Assembly: GCF_016864555.1 (NCBI RefSeq)
Contig: NZ_CP044011.1
Coordinates: forward strand, 3,987,501-4,051,500
Length of the DNA stretch: 64,000 nt
DNA from: Sinorhizobium sp. BG8
Lineage (GTDB): Bacteria; Pseudomonadota; Alphaproteobacteria; Rhizobiales; Rhizobiaceae
Direction of reading: 5' to 3'
In this document: positions 37,263-47,091 of the stretch, in pieces
How positions within the stretch are numbered: position 1 is the stretch's first letter
How the letters are laid out: every line of letters starts with the position of its first letter
The notes under the pieces: model-generated
The model's database searches: none
What the model saw: only the letters and a program-made list of their open reading frames with translations
What the model was told of the DNA's origin: nothing
Translations under genes and position numbers: made by a program

Positions 37263-38315
37263 TTACTCGAGGTGGCGCGTCATGAACGCGTTCAGTTCCT
37301 TCAGATGCTCCTGCGCTTCGGGCGTTTCGAAGGCGACCGCATAGTCGCCGCGCGACTGCCCCTCATAGACGTTGAGGTCGGCCTCGACCCCTGCCCGCCT
37401 CAGCTTGCGATGGATCAGCGCGGTATCGCTCAGCATCATGTCTCGCGTGCCGGTAATGAGGTAGGTCGGTGGAAAGCCCTGGAAGTTGCCGTAGAGAGGC
37501 GAGATGTAGGGATCCTCGTAACGCATCGTCCCGACATAGAGGCTGAGGGCCGCTGCCGGCTCCGCGTCCCAGGTGACCGTGTTCCGGTCGACGCCTTCCA
37601 TCAGGTACTGGCTGTCGCCTTTCTTGTCGAGGAAGACCTGGGGCGCGCCGAGGAAGAGCGCTCCGGGCAGCGCGAGGTCGAGGTCCTTCATGCGAAGCGC
37701 AGCGACAAGCGCGAGATTTGCCCCGGCGGACGTTCCGCCGAGAATGATCGAAGCCGGGGGCGTGCGTTTTACCAGTTCCTGCCACACGGTCATGATGTCG
37801 TTCATCGCGGTCGGCGCGGGAAACTCGGGCGGCATGCGGTAGTCGATGGAAATCACCCGGATGCCGGCCGAAGCGGCGATCCCGATCCCTTCGATAGTTC
37901 CGCCGATCCCCTTGCCCCGAACGAAATCGCCCCCGTGAATATAGACGAAAAGATGGGTCTTATGGTCCGGGGTGAGCCTGCGCGGGTCGAGGCGGTGGAT
38001 GGTCACGCCGCCGATGTTTTCCTCCAGGATCCTGACGTTGAGCGTATGCGCCAGCTCGATCGCGGCTGCATCATCCTTGGAGGCCTGCTCCTTGATGCTG
38101 GCTTGCCACTCCTCCATCGATTTCGGAACCCTGGCGACGGCTGCGGTCACGTCGGGGGCCGGCGTCTGCGAGAGGATCCGCCGAAACTCCTCGCTCGCCC
38201 CCGCCGAGGGCGGAAGGAAGCGTTCCCTGATCTTCCAATCCTGTGCATGGGTAATTATCGACCCCGTCGTTGCGAGCACCGACGCGAGAAGCAAAGCAAT
38301 ACAAAGTTGCCTCAT
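37263..38315 (-). CDS. Secreted alpha/beta hydrolase (HSL-type esterase), catalytic His replaced
   Basis: The 350-residue protein has a signal peptide (residues 1-25) and the hormone-sensitive-lipase type motifs: HGGDF (oxyanion hole), GGTSAGA with nucleophile S196, and D292 in GTRDMML. The position where the family carries the catalytic histidine (EGQSHG or similar) reads EGQSRGDY, with R322. A single base change (CAC to CGC) would explain it. The enzyme may be inactive or use another histidine, or the base may be wrong. ATG at 38315 (MRQLCI) is chosen because it begins the signal peptide. Substrate unknown. Confidence 0.85.
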   Translation of the reverse strand: MRQLCIALLLASVLATTGSIITHAQDWKIRERFLPPSAGASEEFRRILSQTPAPDVTAAVARVPKSMEEWQASIKEQASKDDAAAIELAHTLNVRILEENIGGVTIHRLDPRRLTPDHKTHLFVYIHGGDFVRGKGIGGTIEGIGIAASAGIRVISIDYRMPPEFPAPTAMNDIMTVWQELVKRTPPASIILGGTSAGANLALVAALRMKDLDLALPGALFLGAPQVFLDKKGDSQYLMEGVDRNTVTWDAEPAAALSLYVGTMRYEDPYISPLYGNFQGFPPTYLITGTRDMMLSDTALIHRKLRRAGVEADLNVYEGQSRGDYAVAFETPEAQEHLKELNAFMTRHLE

Positions 38316-38528
38316 TGGGACCTCAAATCGTCGGATACACCGACTGGACTCCACCCCGCCATCAGGGGAAAGAGGGCACCAACCTTCCGCCAATGGTTCA
38401 AGCCGCTGATCCGTCGATCCGCCAACTTGGCAGCAATCTTAGCACAAACTAATCGATTGGCGAGAGCAGGTAAGCGACCGTCTACATAACGGGATCGGGC
38501 CTCGACCTGGTGCGTCGTGCGGAGATCG

Positions 38529-40021
38529 CTACCCGGTGACGAGCGTCCGCCTCACCGCGTCCTTCCAGCCCCGGATCTTCGTCGCCCGCGTCTTGTCGTC
38601 CATGTCCGGTTCGAACCGCCTGTCCCGTGCCCATGATTTGGCAAAAGCCTTGCGGCCGGGCCATACGCCGGCGCGATGTCCCGCGAGCCAGGCCGCCCCA
38701 AGGGCCGTGGTTTCGCGGATCGTCGGCCTGTCGACGGGAGCGTCGAGGATGTCGGAGAGCCGCTGCATGGTCCAGTCCGAGGCGACCATCCCGCCGTCCA
38801 CGCGCAGCACGGTCTCCTTGGTCGTCGCCTTCCAGTCCTTGTGCATCGCGTCGAGAAGGTCCCGGGTCTGGTAGCAGACGGCTTCCAAAGCGGCGCGGGC
38901 GAACTCCGCAGGGCCGGTATTTCGCGTCATGCCATAGATGGCAGCCCGTGCATCCGGATCCCAATAGGGCGCGCCGAGCCCCGTGAAGGCCGGAACGAGA
39001 TAGACCTCCTGCGTCGGGTCCGCCTTGGCGGCAAGTTCTCCGGTGTGGGGCGCGGCCTCGATCATCTTCAGCCCGTCCCGCAGCCATTGCACCGCGGCCC
39101 CCGCAATGAAGATCGATCCCTCCAACGCATAGGTCGTCTCGCCGTCCAGCCGATAGGCGATCGTCGTCAGAAGCCGGTTCTTCGAGCGCACGATGTCGGT
39201 GCCGGTGTTGAGGAGCGCGAAGCATCCGGTGCCGTAGGTGGACTTCAGCATTCCGGGTTCGAAGCAAGCCTGCCCGATGGTCGCCGCCTGCTGGTCGCCG
39301 GCAACACCGAGGATCGGTACCTCCGCGCCGAACCAGACCTTGTCGGTGACACCGAAATCCGCGGCGCAGTCCAGCACCTCCGGCAGCATGGCGGGGGAAC
39401 GCGGAGGATCTCGAGCAATTCCTCGTCCCAGGCATTGGTCGCGATGTTGTACATCAGCGTGCGGCTGGCATTGGTCGCGTCCGTAACGAATGACTTACCA
39501 CCCGTGAGCCGCCAGATCAGAAACGTATCGATCGTACCGAAGCAGAGCTCACCCTTTGCCGCACGCGCCCTTGCACCCTTCACGTTGGCAAGCGCCCATG
39601 AAAGCTTGGTCCCGGAAAAATAGGGGTCGAGCAACAGACCGGTCTTCTTGACGAAGGTCTTTTCAAGACCCTGCTTCTTCAGCTTTTCGCAATAGGAGGC
39701 GGTACGGCGGTCCTGCCAGACGATCGCATTGTGGATCGGCTTGCCGGTTTCCCTGTCCCACACGACGACCGTTTCGCGCTGGTTGGTAATGCCGATGGCG
39801 GAGATGTCCGAGGCGGAGATTTTCGCCTGCTTGAGCGCTTCACGGACAGACCAGAGCACACTCTCCCAGATCTCTTCGGGGTCGTGCTCCACCCAGCCGG
39901 ACCGGGGGAAAATCTGCGTGAACTCCTTCTGGCCCGCACCCGCGATCTTCTCCGCATCGCTGAACACGATCGCACGTGTGGAAGTCGTGCCCTGGTCGAT
40001 TGCTAGAACAAATCCGCCCAT
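38529..40021 (-). pseudogene. glpK: Glycerol kinase, one frameshift
   Basis: The two frames together give a complete glycerol kinase of the FGGY family, which makes glycerol 3-phosphate from glycerol and ATP. The N-terminal frame (from ATG 40021) begins [17 protein letters not shown], and the C-terminal frame carries [14 protein letters not shown] and [12 protein letters not shown]. The frame breaks at 39393-39397, a G5 run on the + strand; one extra base gives [13 protein letters not shown], as expected. Everything else is intact, so sequencing error is likely. Upstream there are two direct repeats of a possible DeoR/GlpR operator (40077-40107). Confidence 0.88.
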
Positions 40022-40076
40022 TCAAACCCTCCCTCTCCTGCCGCTCCCACGGCCTTGAAATCTTTCAATACGACAT

Positions 40077-40107
40077 CAAAACGAATGTCAAAGGAAAACA
40101 AAACGAA
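40077..40107. promoter_or_regulatory. Direct repeats CAAAACGAA upstream of glpK
   Basis: CAAAACGAA occurs at 40077-40085 and again at 40099-40107, 22 bp apart (about two helical turns). DeoR-family repressors such as GlpR often bind direct repeats with a TTTCG core, so this may be the glpK operator. The bdhA gene starts 133 bp downstream in the other direction, so both could be influenced. Confidence 0.35.
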
Positions 40108-40239
40108 AATCTCCTTTGCCCTGAATGCACGGGACGGGATGGAAAAACGCAATTGTCATACGCCGAGCTTTGCGCGTAGGCTGCTGCAACGCAACCAGCA
40201 TTGGCAGCGCAGAAGCGGATAGAGGTAGGAGAAGAATCC

Positions 40240-41013
40240 ATGAGAACCGTCGTCGTCACCGGCTCCACCAGCGGCATTGGACTGGCAATCGCCACCGCCT
40301 TTGCCAAGACCGGCGCGAACGTCGTCATCAACGGCTTCGGGACAGAATCGGAGATCGGGGAAATCACGTCGCGCCTCGACGCGCTCGGCGAAGGAAAGAT
40401 CCTCTACCACCCCGCCGACATGACCAAGCCAGCGGAGATCGCGGATCTGGTCGCGACCGCAATCTCGACCTTCGGCGGTGTCGACGTGCTCGTCAACAAT
40501 GCCGGCATCCAGCATGTCGAGAAGATCGAGGACTTCCCGGTCGAGAAGTGGGACCAGATCATTGCCATCAACCTTTCGAGTTCCTTCCACACGATCCGCG
40601 CGGCAGTCCCCGCCATGAAGGAAAAGGGCAAGGGGCGCATAATCAACATAGCCTCCGCGCACGGCCTGGTGGCTTCACCCTTCAAATCCGCCTATGTGGC
40701 TGCCAAGCATGGTATAATGGGCTTGACCAAGACGGTCGCGCTGGAGCTTGCCGAGAGCGGCATCACGGCAAACGCGATATGCCCCGGTTATGTGCTGACG
40801 CCACTCGTCGAGAAGCAGATTCCGGATACGGCAAAAGCTCGTGGTATCACCGAGGCCGAGGTGAAGTCGGAGGTCATGCTGAAATTCCAGCCGACGCGGG
40901 AGTTCGTCGCCGTCGAGGAAATTGCCGCCACAGCGCTGTTTCTGGCGAGCGACGAAGCAAAGTCGATTACCGGCACACACATCTCCATCGACGGCGGCTG
41001 GACGGCACAGTGA
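40240..41013 (+). CDS. bdhA: 3-hydroxybutyrate dehydrogenase
   Basis: Short-chain dehydrogenase of 257 residues that interconverts D-3-hydroxybutyrate and acetoacetate, important for using PHB. The NAD site is GSTSGIG at residues 8-14 and the catalytic pair is Y152/K156 in YVAAK. C-terminal GTHISIDGGWTAQ is typical of BdhA. ATG at 40240 follows GGTAGGAG. xdhA begins 22 bp later, as in the bdhA-xdhA2-xdhB2 operon described for Sinorhizobium meliloti. Confidence 0.93.
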   Translation: MRTVVVTGSTSGIGLAIATAFAKTGANVVINGFGTESEIGEITSRLDALGEGKILYHPADMTKPAEIADLVATAISTFGGVDVLVNNAGIQHVEKIEDFPVEKWDQIIAINLSSSFHTIRAAVPAMKEKGKGRIINIASAHGLVASPFKSAYVAAKHGIMGLTKTVALELAESGITANAICPGYVLTPLVEKQIPDTAKARGITEAEVKSEVMLKFQPTREFVAVEEIAATALFLASDEAKSITGTHISIDGGWTAQ

Positions 41014-41034
41014 CCGCAACACAGAAGGAACGGC

Positions 41035-42510
41035 ATGAGCACTGACGACGACAGCATACGTTTCATCCTGAACGGCGAAGACGTCGTGCTCCGCCACGTG
41101 CCTCCCACGCGAACCCTGCTCGACTGGCTGCGCTTGCGCCGGCGGCTTACGGGAACGAAGGAGGGATGCGCGGAAGGCGACTGCGGCGCCTGCACGGTTC
41201 TGATCGGACGGCTGCTCGATGGCGAACTCGTCTATGAAGGCGTCAACGCCTGCATCCGGTTACTCGGCTCGATGAACGCCACCCATGTCGTCACGGTCGA
41301 GCATCTCGCAGGCAAGGACGGCACGCTTCATCCGGTGCAGCAGGCGATGGCCGACTTTCACGGATCACAGTGTGGCTTCTGCACACCCGGCATCGTGATG
41401 TCTCTCTACGGCCTGTGGCTCACGAATGACCGGCCGAGCCGGGCCGAGATCGAGCGGACCCTGCAGGGCAATCTCTGTCGATGCACGGGGTACGAGCCGA
41501 TCGTCGCCGCAGCCGAGGCCGTCGCCGCGGCGCGGCCAAGCGCAGTTTTCGATCCGATCGTGAGGACACGGGCGGAAATCAGTTCCAAGCTTTCGGCGCT
41601 TCAGCCGCAGTCCTCGATACGCGTGAGCGATGGCGACGGCCGGATCATCATCCCGGGCTCCGTCGGCGATCTCGCGGACGCTCTCGCTGACGAGCCGAAT
41701 GCGACCGTCATTGCCGGCTCGACCGATGTCGGCCTCTGGGTCACCAAGCAGATGCGAGATCTTAATCCAGTGATCTTCATCAACCACCTCCAGGAGCTTC
41801 AGGCCATCGAGGTTTCCGACGAAGGTGTCCGGATCGGCGCAGGCGTGACCTACAGCCAGGCCTTTGCAGCCCTGTCGAAGGCAGTCCCGGCGCTACGCAC
41901 TCTCATCGAGCGAATCGGTGGAGAGCAGGTGCGCAACATGGGAACGATCGGCGGCAACATCGCCAACGGATCACCGATCGGCGATACCCCGCCGCCGCTC
42001 ATTGCGCTTGGCGCGATCCTGACGCTGCGCTCGAAACAAGGACGCCGGGAAATTCCGCTCGAGTCGTATTTCATCGACTACGGCAAGCAGGATCGACGGA
42101 GCGGCGAGTTCGTTGAGAGCGTTTTCGTGCCTGCGCTTCCTTCCGCCGAGCGCTTCGCCGTCTACAAAGTTTCCAAGCGCCGCGACGAGGATATTTCCGC
42201 CCTCTGCGGTGCGTTCCGCATCGCCGTTTCCGACAACGGAACGGTGACGAAGGCAGTCATCTGTTTCGGCGGCATGGCCGGAATTCCAAAACGGGCTGCC
42301 AATGTGGAGGCGGCACTTACGGGCAAGGCTTGGACAGAGGAAACGGTCCTTGCCGCTCGCGCGCAGTTCGAGAAGGACTTTTCTCCGCTTACCGATTGGC
42401 GGGCCACGGCCGAATATCGCTTGCTCGCGGCCAAGAACCTGCTGACGCGGTTCTTCCTGGAGAGCCAGGGAGAGACTGCGCAGGTCGTGCGCTACGAGGT
42501 GGTGGCATGA
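41035..42510 (+). CDS. xdhA: Xanthine dehydrogenase small subunit (FeS/FAD)
   Basis: The 491-residue subunit carries two [2Fe-2S] clusters and FAD. The clusters are bound by cysteines in GCAEGDCGACTV and in CGFCTPG with CRCTGY. The FAD site includes AGSTDVGLW and GTIGGNIANGSPIGDTPP. The enzyme oxidises hypoxanthine to xanthine to urate with the large subunit. It is the second gene of the bdhA-xdhABC operon. Confidence 0.95.
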   Translation: MSTDDDSIRFILNGEDVVLRHVPPTRTLLDWLRLRRRLTGTKEGCAEGDCGACTVLIGRLLDGELVYEGVNACIRLLGSMNATHVVTVEHLAGKDGTLHPVQQAMADFHGSQCGFCTPGIVMSLYGLWLTNDRPSRAEIERTLQGNLCRCTGYEPIVAAAEAVAAARPSAVFDPIVRTRAEISSKLSALQPQSSIRVSDGDGRIIIPGSVGDLADALADEPNATVIAGSTDVGLWVTKQMRDLNPVIFINHLQELQAIEVSDEGVRIGAGVTYSQAFAALSKAVPALRTLIERIGGEQVRNMGTIGGNIANGSPIGDTPPPLIALGAILTLRSKQGRREIPLESYFIDYGKQDRRSGEFVESVFVPALPSAERFAVYKVSKRRDEDISALCGAFRIAVSDNGTVTKAVICFGGMAGIPKRAANVEAALTGKAWTEETVLAARAQFEKDFSPLTDWRATAEYRLLAAKNLLTRFFLESQGETAQVVRYEVVA

Positions 42511-42592
42511 ACGGCCGGCAGCCCAAAGATATATCATGCGCTTCCCCTGCGCTCGGGATGATAGGGCGCTTCGCGCCCGGAGGTGAGGGCTG

Positions 42593-44928
42593 ATGGACCG
42601 ATCTACATTCGACGATCGCAAGACGATCTCCGCGCCAGTGCATTCCTCGCTGCGCCACGATTCCGCGCACAAGCACGTCACCGGCGAGGCAGACTACATC
42701 GACGACATTCCCGAACCGGAAGGCACGCTTCACGCAGCGCTCGGCATGAGTGACCGCGCCCATGCCGAGATCCTGTCGATGGATCTCTCCGCCGTCGAGG
42801 CCTATCCCGGTGTCGTCTGGGTGATGACGGGCCGCGACATGCCCGGCGTCAACGACATCAGCCCCTCTCACCGCGACGATGAGCCGGTACTGGCGGAAGG
42901 CAAGGTGGAGTTTCACGGACAGGCCGTTTTCGCGGTCGTCGCCGAGACGCGTGAGGCTGCGCGGCGCGCGGCACGGCTGGCAAAGATCGAATACCGCGAC
43001 CTGCCGCACCTGACCGATGTGGCGGACGCGCTGGCTAACGGCGCCCAGCTTGTGACCGAACCGCTCACCCTGTCGCGCGGCGATGCCGAGACGGAGCTCG
43101 CAAAAGCGCCGAGAAGGCTGTCGGGCGAGATGCGCATCGGCGGGCAGGAGCATTTCTATCTGGAGAGCCACATCGCCTTCGCGATCCCCGGAGAGGACGA
43201 CGAGGTTACCGTCTGGTCTTCCACCCAGCATCCGAGCGAGGTCCAGCACATGGTCAGCCACGTGCTCGGCGTTCCCTCCAATGCTGTGACCGTGCAGGTC
43301 CGGCGCATGGGCGGCGGCTTCGGCGGCAAGGAAACGCAAGGCAACCAGTTTGCCGCGCTCGCGGCCGTGGCCGCGAAGAGGCTGAAGCGCCCGGTGAAAT
43401 TCCGGCCCGACCGCGACGAGGACATGACGGCGACCGGCAAGCGCCACGATTTCCTCGTGCAATACGATGCAGGCTTCCACGAAGACGGCCGCATTCACGC
43501 CGTCAAGGCCAACTACGCCGCCCGCTGCGGCTATTCCTCCGACCTTTCGGGACCCGTCACCGACCGGGCCCTTTTCCATGCCGACAACGCCTACTTCTAT
43601 CCGCACGTGAAGCTGACCTCGCAACCCCTCAAGACCCATACCGTTTCCAACACCGCATTCCGCGGCTTCGGCGGTCCCCAGGGCATGGTCGGCGGTGAGC
43701 GAATGATCGAGGAGATCGCCTATGCACTGGGCAAGGATCCGCTCGATATCCGCAAGGCAAACTTCTACGGGGAGGCAGGTTCCGGGCGAGACGTTACCCC
43801 CTATCACCAGACGGTCGAGGACAACATTGCCCTGCGCATCGTTGAAGAGCTCGAGCAGTCCAGCGACTATCGGGCGCGCCGCGAGGCGATCGTCAACTTC
43901 AATCGCACGAGCCGCGTGGTTCGCAAGGGTATTGCGCTTACCCCGTGAAGTTCGGCATCTCCTTCACGGCCACCTGGTACAATCAGGCGGGCGCGCTCGT
44001 TCACGTCTATCAGGACGGTTCCATCCACCTGAACCATGGCGGCACGGAAATGGGCCAGGGCCTGTTCACCAAGGTGGCGCAGGTGCTGGCCGATGCCTTC
44101 CAGGTCGATATCTCCCGCGTGAAGATCACGGCAACAACCACTGCGAAGGTCCCTAACTCCTCGGCCACCGCCGCCTCCTCGGGGTCCGACCTCAACGGAA
44201 TGGCCGCCTACGATGCCGCCCGCCAGATCAAGGAACGGCTGGTCGCCTTTGCCGCAGCGAAGTGGAATGTCGCTGCCGAAGAGGTCGCCTTCGTGCCCCA
44301 CCACGTGCGCGTGGGCGAGACCTTGATCCCGTTTCCGGACTTCATCAAGCAGGCCTACATGGCCCGCGTCCAGCTTTCTGCGGCGGGTTTCTACAAGACC
44401 CCGAAGATCCACTGGGACCGCGCCAAGGGCATGGGCACGCCCTTCTACTACTTCGCCTATGGTGCAGCCGTGTCGGAAGTTTCCATCGACACGCTGACGG
44501 GCGAGTATGTTGTCGACCGGGTGGATATCCTGCACGACGTGGGCAAGTCGCTCAATCCGGCCATCGACAAGGGTCAGGTCGAAGGCGCCTTCGTTCAGGG
44601 CATGGGATGGCTGACGACCGAGGAGCTATGGTGGGACGCCAAGGGAAGGTTGAGAACCCACGCCCCCTCGACCTACAAGATCCCGCTGGCCTCGGACCGG
44701 CCGAAAATCTTCAACGTCCGCCTGGCCGAATGGGCGGAGAACGCCGAGCCGACGATAGGCCGCTCGAAAGCGGTCGGTGAACCGCCCTTCATGCTGGCGA
44801 TTTCCGTCCTGGAGGCCCTCTCCATGGCAATTGCGAGCGTCGCCGAATATCGCCATTGCCCAAGGCTCGACGCACCCGCGACGCCGGAGCGGGTGCTGAT
44901 GGCCATAGAAAGATTGAAAGTCCTTTGA
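42593..44928 (+). pseudogene. xdhB: Xanthine dehydrogenase large (molybdopterin) subunit, one frameshift
   Basis: Two frames (42593-43948 and 43945-44928) join to a full molybdenum subunit of about 778 residues. The first has the opening KHVTGEADYIDDIPEPEGTLH and RRMGGGFGGKE; the second has HGGTEMGQGL and the catalytic-glutamate region VGEPPFML. The break is at the C4 run 43941-43944. Restoring one C gives ALTPVKFGISF, as in the family. The gene is otherwise intact, so the break is probably an error. Molybdopterin is inserted with the help of xdhC downstream. Confidence 0.9.
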
Positions 44929-44932
44929 AAGA

Positions 44933-45757
44933 ATGAACTACCTGCAAGACAGTCTCGACGCCTTCCTCGCGCGTGAGTACCGGCTGGTGATCGTGGAGAT
45001 CGCCGAGGTCAGAGGATCCACTCCCCGCGACGAAGACGCATTCATGCTCGTGGCACCGACGGATGTCTACGGCACGATCGGCGGTGGCCGGCTCGAATTC
45101 ATCGCCATCGAGAACGCGCGCAAGCTGCTGGCCGAAGCGGGCGGCGAGAAGTCGCTCGACGTGCCGCTCGGCCCTGACATCGGCCAATGCTGCGGCGGTC
45201 GCGTGGCACTCCGCTTCACCATCGGCGATGACGAAGCCCGTTCGGCCTTGTTGCGAAAGCTAAAGGCACGCGAGCAGGCCGAGCCGCAGGTATGGCTCTT
45301 CGGTGCGGGGCACGTGGGCCGCGCGCTCTCGGACGCGCTTATCCTGCTGCCGCTGCAGGTCTTCGTCGTGGAAACGCGCCAGGTCGAGCTCGACCTCCTG
45401 ACCTTCGAGGTGCACGGCCGCCTTGCCGCCATGCCTGAAGCGATGGTCTCCGACATTCCGGCAGGTTCTGCCGTCGTCATCATCACCCATGACCACGCCC
45501 TCGATTTCCTCATCGCGCGCGAGGCCCTTGCGAGAACCGATCTCGCCTATGTCGGCATGATCGGCTCAAAAACCAAGCGGGCGAGTTTTGCCAGCTGGCT
45601 GGAGCAAGAGGGCGCAGAACGATCGATGGCCGAAGGGCTGGTCCTGCCCATCGGCGGCAAGGCGGTCCATGACAAACGTCCCGAGGTCATCGCGGCGATG
45701 ACGGCGGCGGAAATCCTGACCGCGATCAGCACCTACCGCGCGAGCGAGCGGTCGTAG
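44933..45757 (+). CDS. xdhC: Xanthine dehydrogenase accessory protein XdhC
   Basis: The 274-residue chaperone binds molybdenum cofactor, helps its sulfuration and inserts it into XdhB. The N-terminal XdhC domain (LVIVEIAEVRGSTPRD) and the C-terminal Rossmann domain (FGAGHVGRAL) are present. It starts 4 bp after xdhB and is translationally linked. Its 3' end overlaps the DUF1127 gene on the other strand by 25 bp. Confidence 0.93.
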   Translation: MNYLQDSLDAFLAREYRLVIVEIAEVRGSTPRDEDAFMLVAPTDVYGTIGGGRLEFIAIENARKLLAEAGGEKSLDVPLGPDIGQCCGGRVALRFTIGDDEARSALLRKLKAREQAEPQVWLFGAGHVGRALSDALILLPLQVFVVETRQVELDLLTFEVHGRLAAMPEAMVSDIPAGSAVVIITHDHALDFLIAREALARTDLAYVGMIGSKTKRASFASWLEQEGAERSMAEGLVLPIGGKAVHDKRPEVIAAMTAAEILTAISTYRASERS

Positions 45758-45936
45758 CGCGGATCTCGACCGTCCTTGAAACCAAGGTCCCGCTTCATGT
45801 GATCGTCGATCGCTTCGACGTCGAGGCGCGGGTAAGGCGTGCGAAGACTTGCAATCCAGCCTGCAAAGGCCGTCAGCCAGCGACGGTCACTCGGCTGTTG
45901 GCATTCAGGTATGATCTGCGAGGATTGATACGCCAT
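45733..45936 (-). CDS. Small DUF1127-like protein
   Basis: A 67-residue protein. Its C-terminal half (RRWLTAFAGWIAS, then EAIDDHMKRDLGF) resembles the arginine-rich DUF1127 (YjiS) family, small proteins linked to stress, phosphate and RNA metabolism in alphaproteobacteria. The ATG at 45936 begins MAYQSSQI; a longer start at 45999 is less likely. It is divergent from the LysR regulator and its 3' end overlaps xdhC by 25 bp. Confidence 0.7.
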   Translation of the reverse strand: MAYQSSQIIPECQQPSDRRWLTAFAGWIASLRTPYPRLDVEAIDDHMKRDLGFKDGRDPRYDRSLAR

Positions 45937-46036
45937 GATTGCACCTGTTGATCTGATGAATGTATTTGCAAGGTGCACCCAAAAGTGATGAAATTCCAAT
46001 CGAACATCCGTCTGGACGCATCAAGAGAACTTATCC

Positions 46037-46930
46037 ATGAAAATGTCGAGACAGTTTCCGCTGAATGCGCTGCGCGTGTTCGAGGCCGTGGCGCGGCTCG
46101 GCAGTTTCACCAAGGCTGGTGAAGAGCTGGGCATGACCCAGACCGCCGTCAGCTACCAGATCAAGCTTCTCGAGGAGAACATCGGAGAACCTCTTTTCCT
46201 GCGATTGCCTCGCCAGATCGCGCTCACCGACAAGGGCGAACGTCTTGCGCCGAAGGTGACGCAGGGGTTTTCCCTTCTCGCCGAGGCCATGGCGGCCGTA
46301 CGCGAGGAAGTGGAGGAGATGCTCCATATCCACTCCACGCCGACCTTTGCACAACAGTGGATGACCCGGACCCTCGGCTCCTTCCAGCTCAAGCATCCGA
46401 AGATCGCCGTGCGCCTTTCGACTTCGCAGGCGGTGATCGATTTCAACCAGGAACCCGCGGACGTGGCGATCCGCTGGGGCAAGGGCGATTGGCCGGGGCT
46501 GGTGTCGCACCGGGTCATGCGGCTGGATTTTACGCCGATGCTGAGCCCGAAGCTGGCCGAAGAGGTCGGCGGCATACATGAACCCGCAGACCTCCTGAAG
46601 CTACCGATCATCAGCGCCCGTGACCCGTGGTGGCGGCAATGGTTCGCCGCGGCAGGGATCGACGACCCGAAGCTCGAGCGCTTCCCCGCCAACGAACTCG
46701 GAACGCAGACGTTCGACGCGGGAGTGGCGATGGCCGGACAGGGTGTTGCCATTCTCAATCCTGACCATTTCCGTGATGACGTGGCAGGCGGTCGTCTCTA
46801 TCAACCGTTCGACATCACCTGCAATGACGGGCGCGATTACTGGCTCGCCTATCCGGAAGCACGCCGGAACGTGCCAAAGATCCGCGCCTTCCGCGACTGG
46901 ATGCTCGCCGAATTTCGTGTCGCCGAATGA
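46037..46930 (+). CDS. LysR-family regulator, GcvA-like
   Basis: The 297-residue regulator has the winged helix (PLNALRVFEAVARLGSFTKAGEELGMTQTAVSYQI) and a LysR effector domain beginning near residue 90. The close match of the helix to GcvA-type proteins is clear. Its place between xdhC and puuD suggests control of purine catabolism, an inference from location only. It is divergent from the DUF1127 gene across about 100 bp. Confidence 0.93.
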   Translation: MKMSRQFPLNALRVFEAVARLGSFTKAGEELGMTQTAVSYQIKLLEENIGEPLFLRLPRQIALTDKGERLAPKVTQGFSLLAEAMAAVREEVEEMLHIHSTPTFAQQWMTRTLGSFQLKHPKIAVRLSTSQAVIDFNQEPADVAIRWGKGDWPGLVSHRVMRLDFTPMLSPKLAEEVGGIHEPADLLKLPIISARDPWWRQWFAAAGIDDPKLERFPANELGTQTFDAGVAMAGQGVAILNPDHFRDDVAGGRLYQPFDITCNDGRDYWLAYPEARRNVPKIRAFRDWMLAEFRVAE

Positions 46931-47091
46931 GAGGATACGGCCCCGGCTGCGACGGGCGGATTGCCCGCAGTCACCAGCATCCCCTTACCGATTCAAAGCT
47001 GGGCAATCGCGATCGGGGAATGCAATCTACCCTTTCCTCGCCTTCGAAATTCTCGCAATGTGCGATGTGGGGGGATAGAAAGGGGAACTGA

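Noticed and set aside
42389-43807. 472-codon - strand frame opposite xdhB
   Set aside because: Shadow of the molybdopterin subunit gene.
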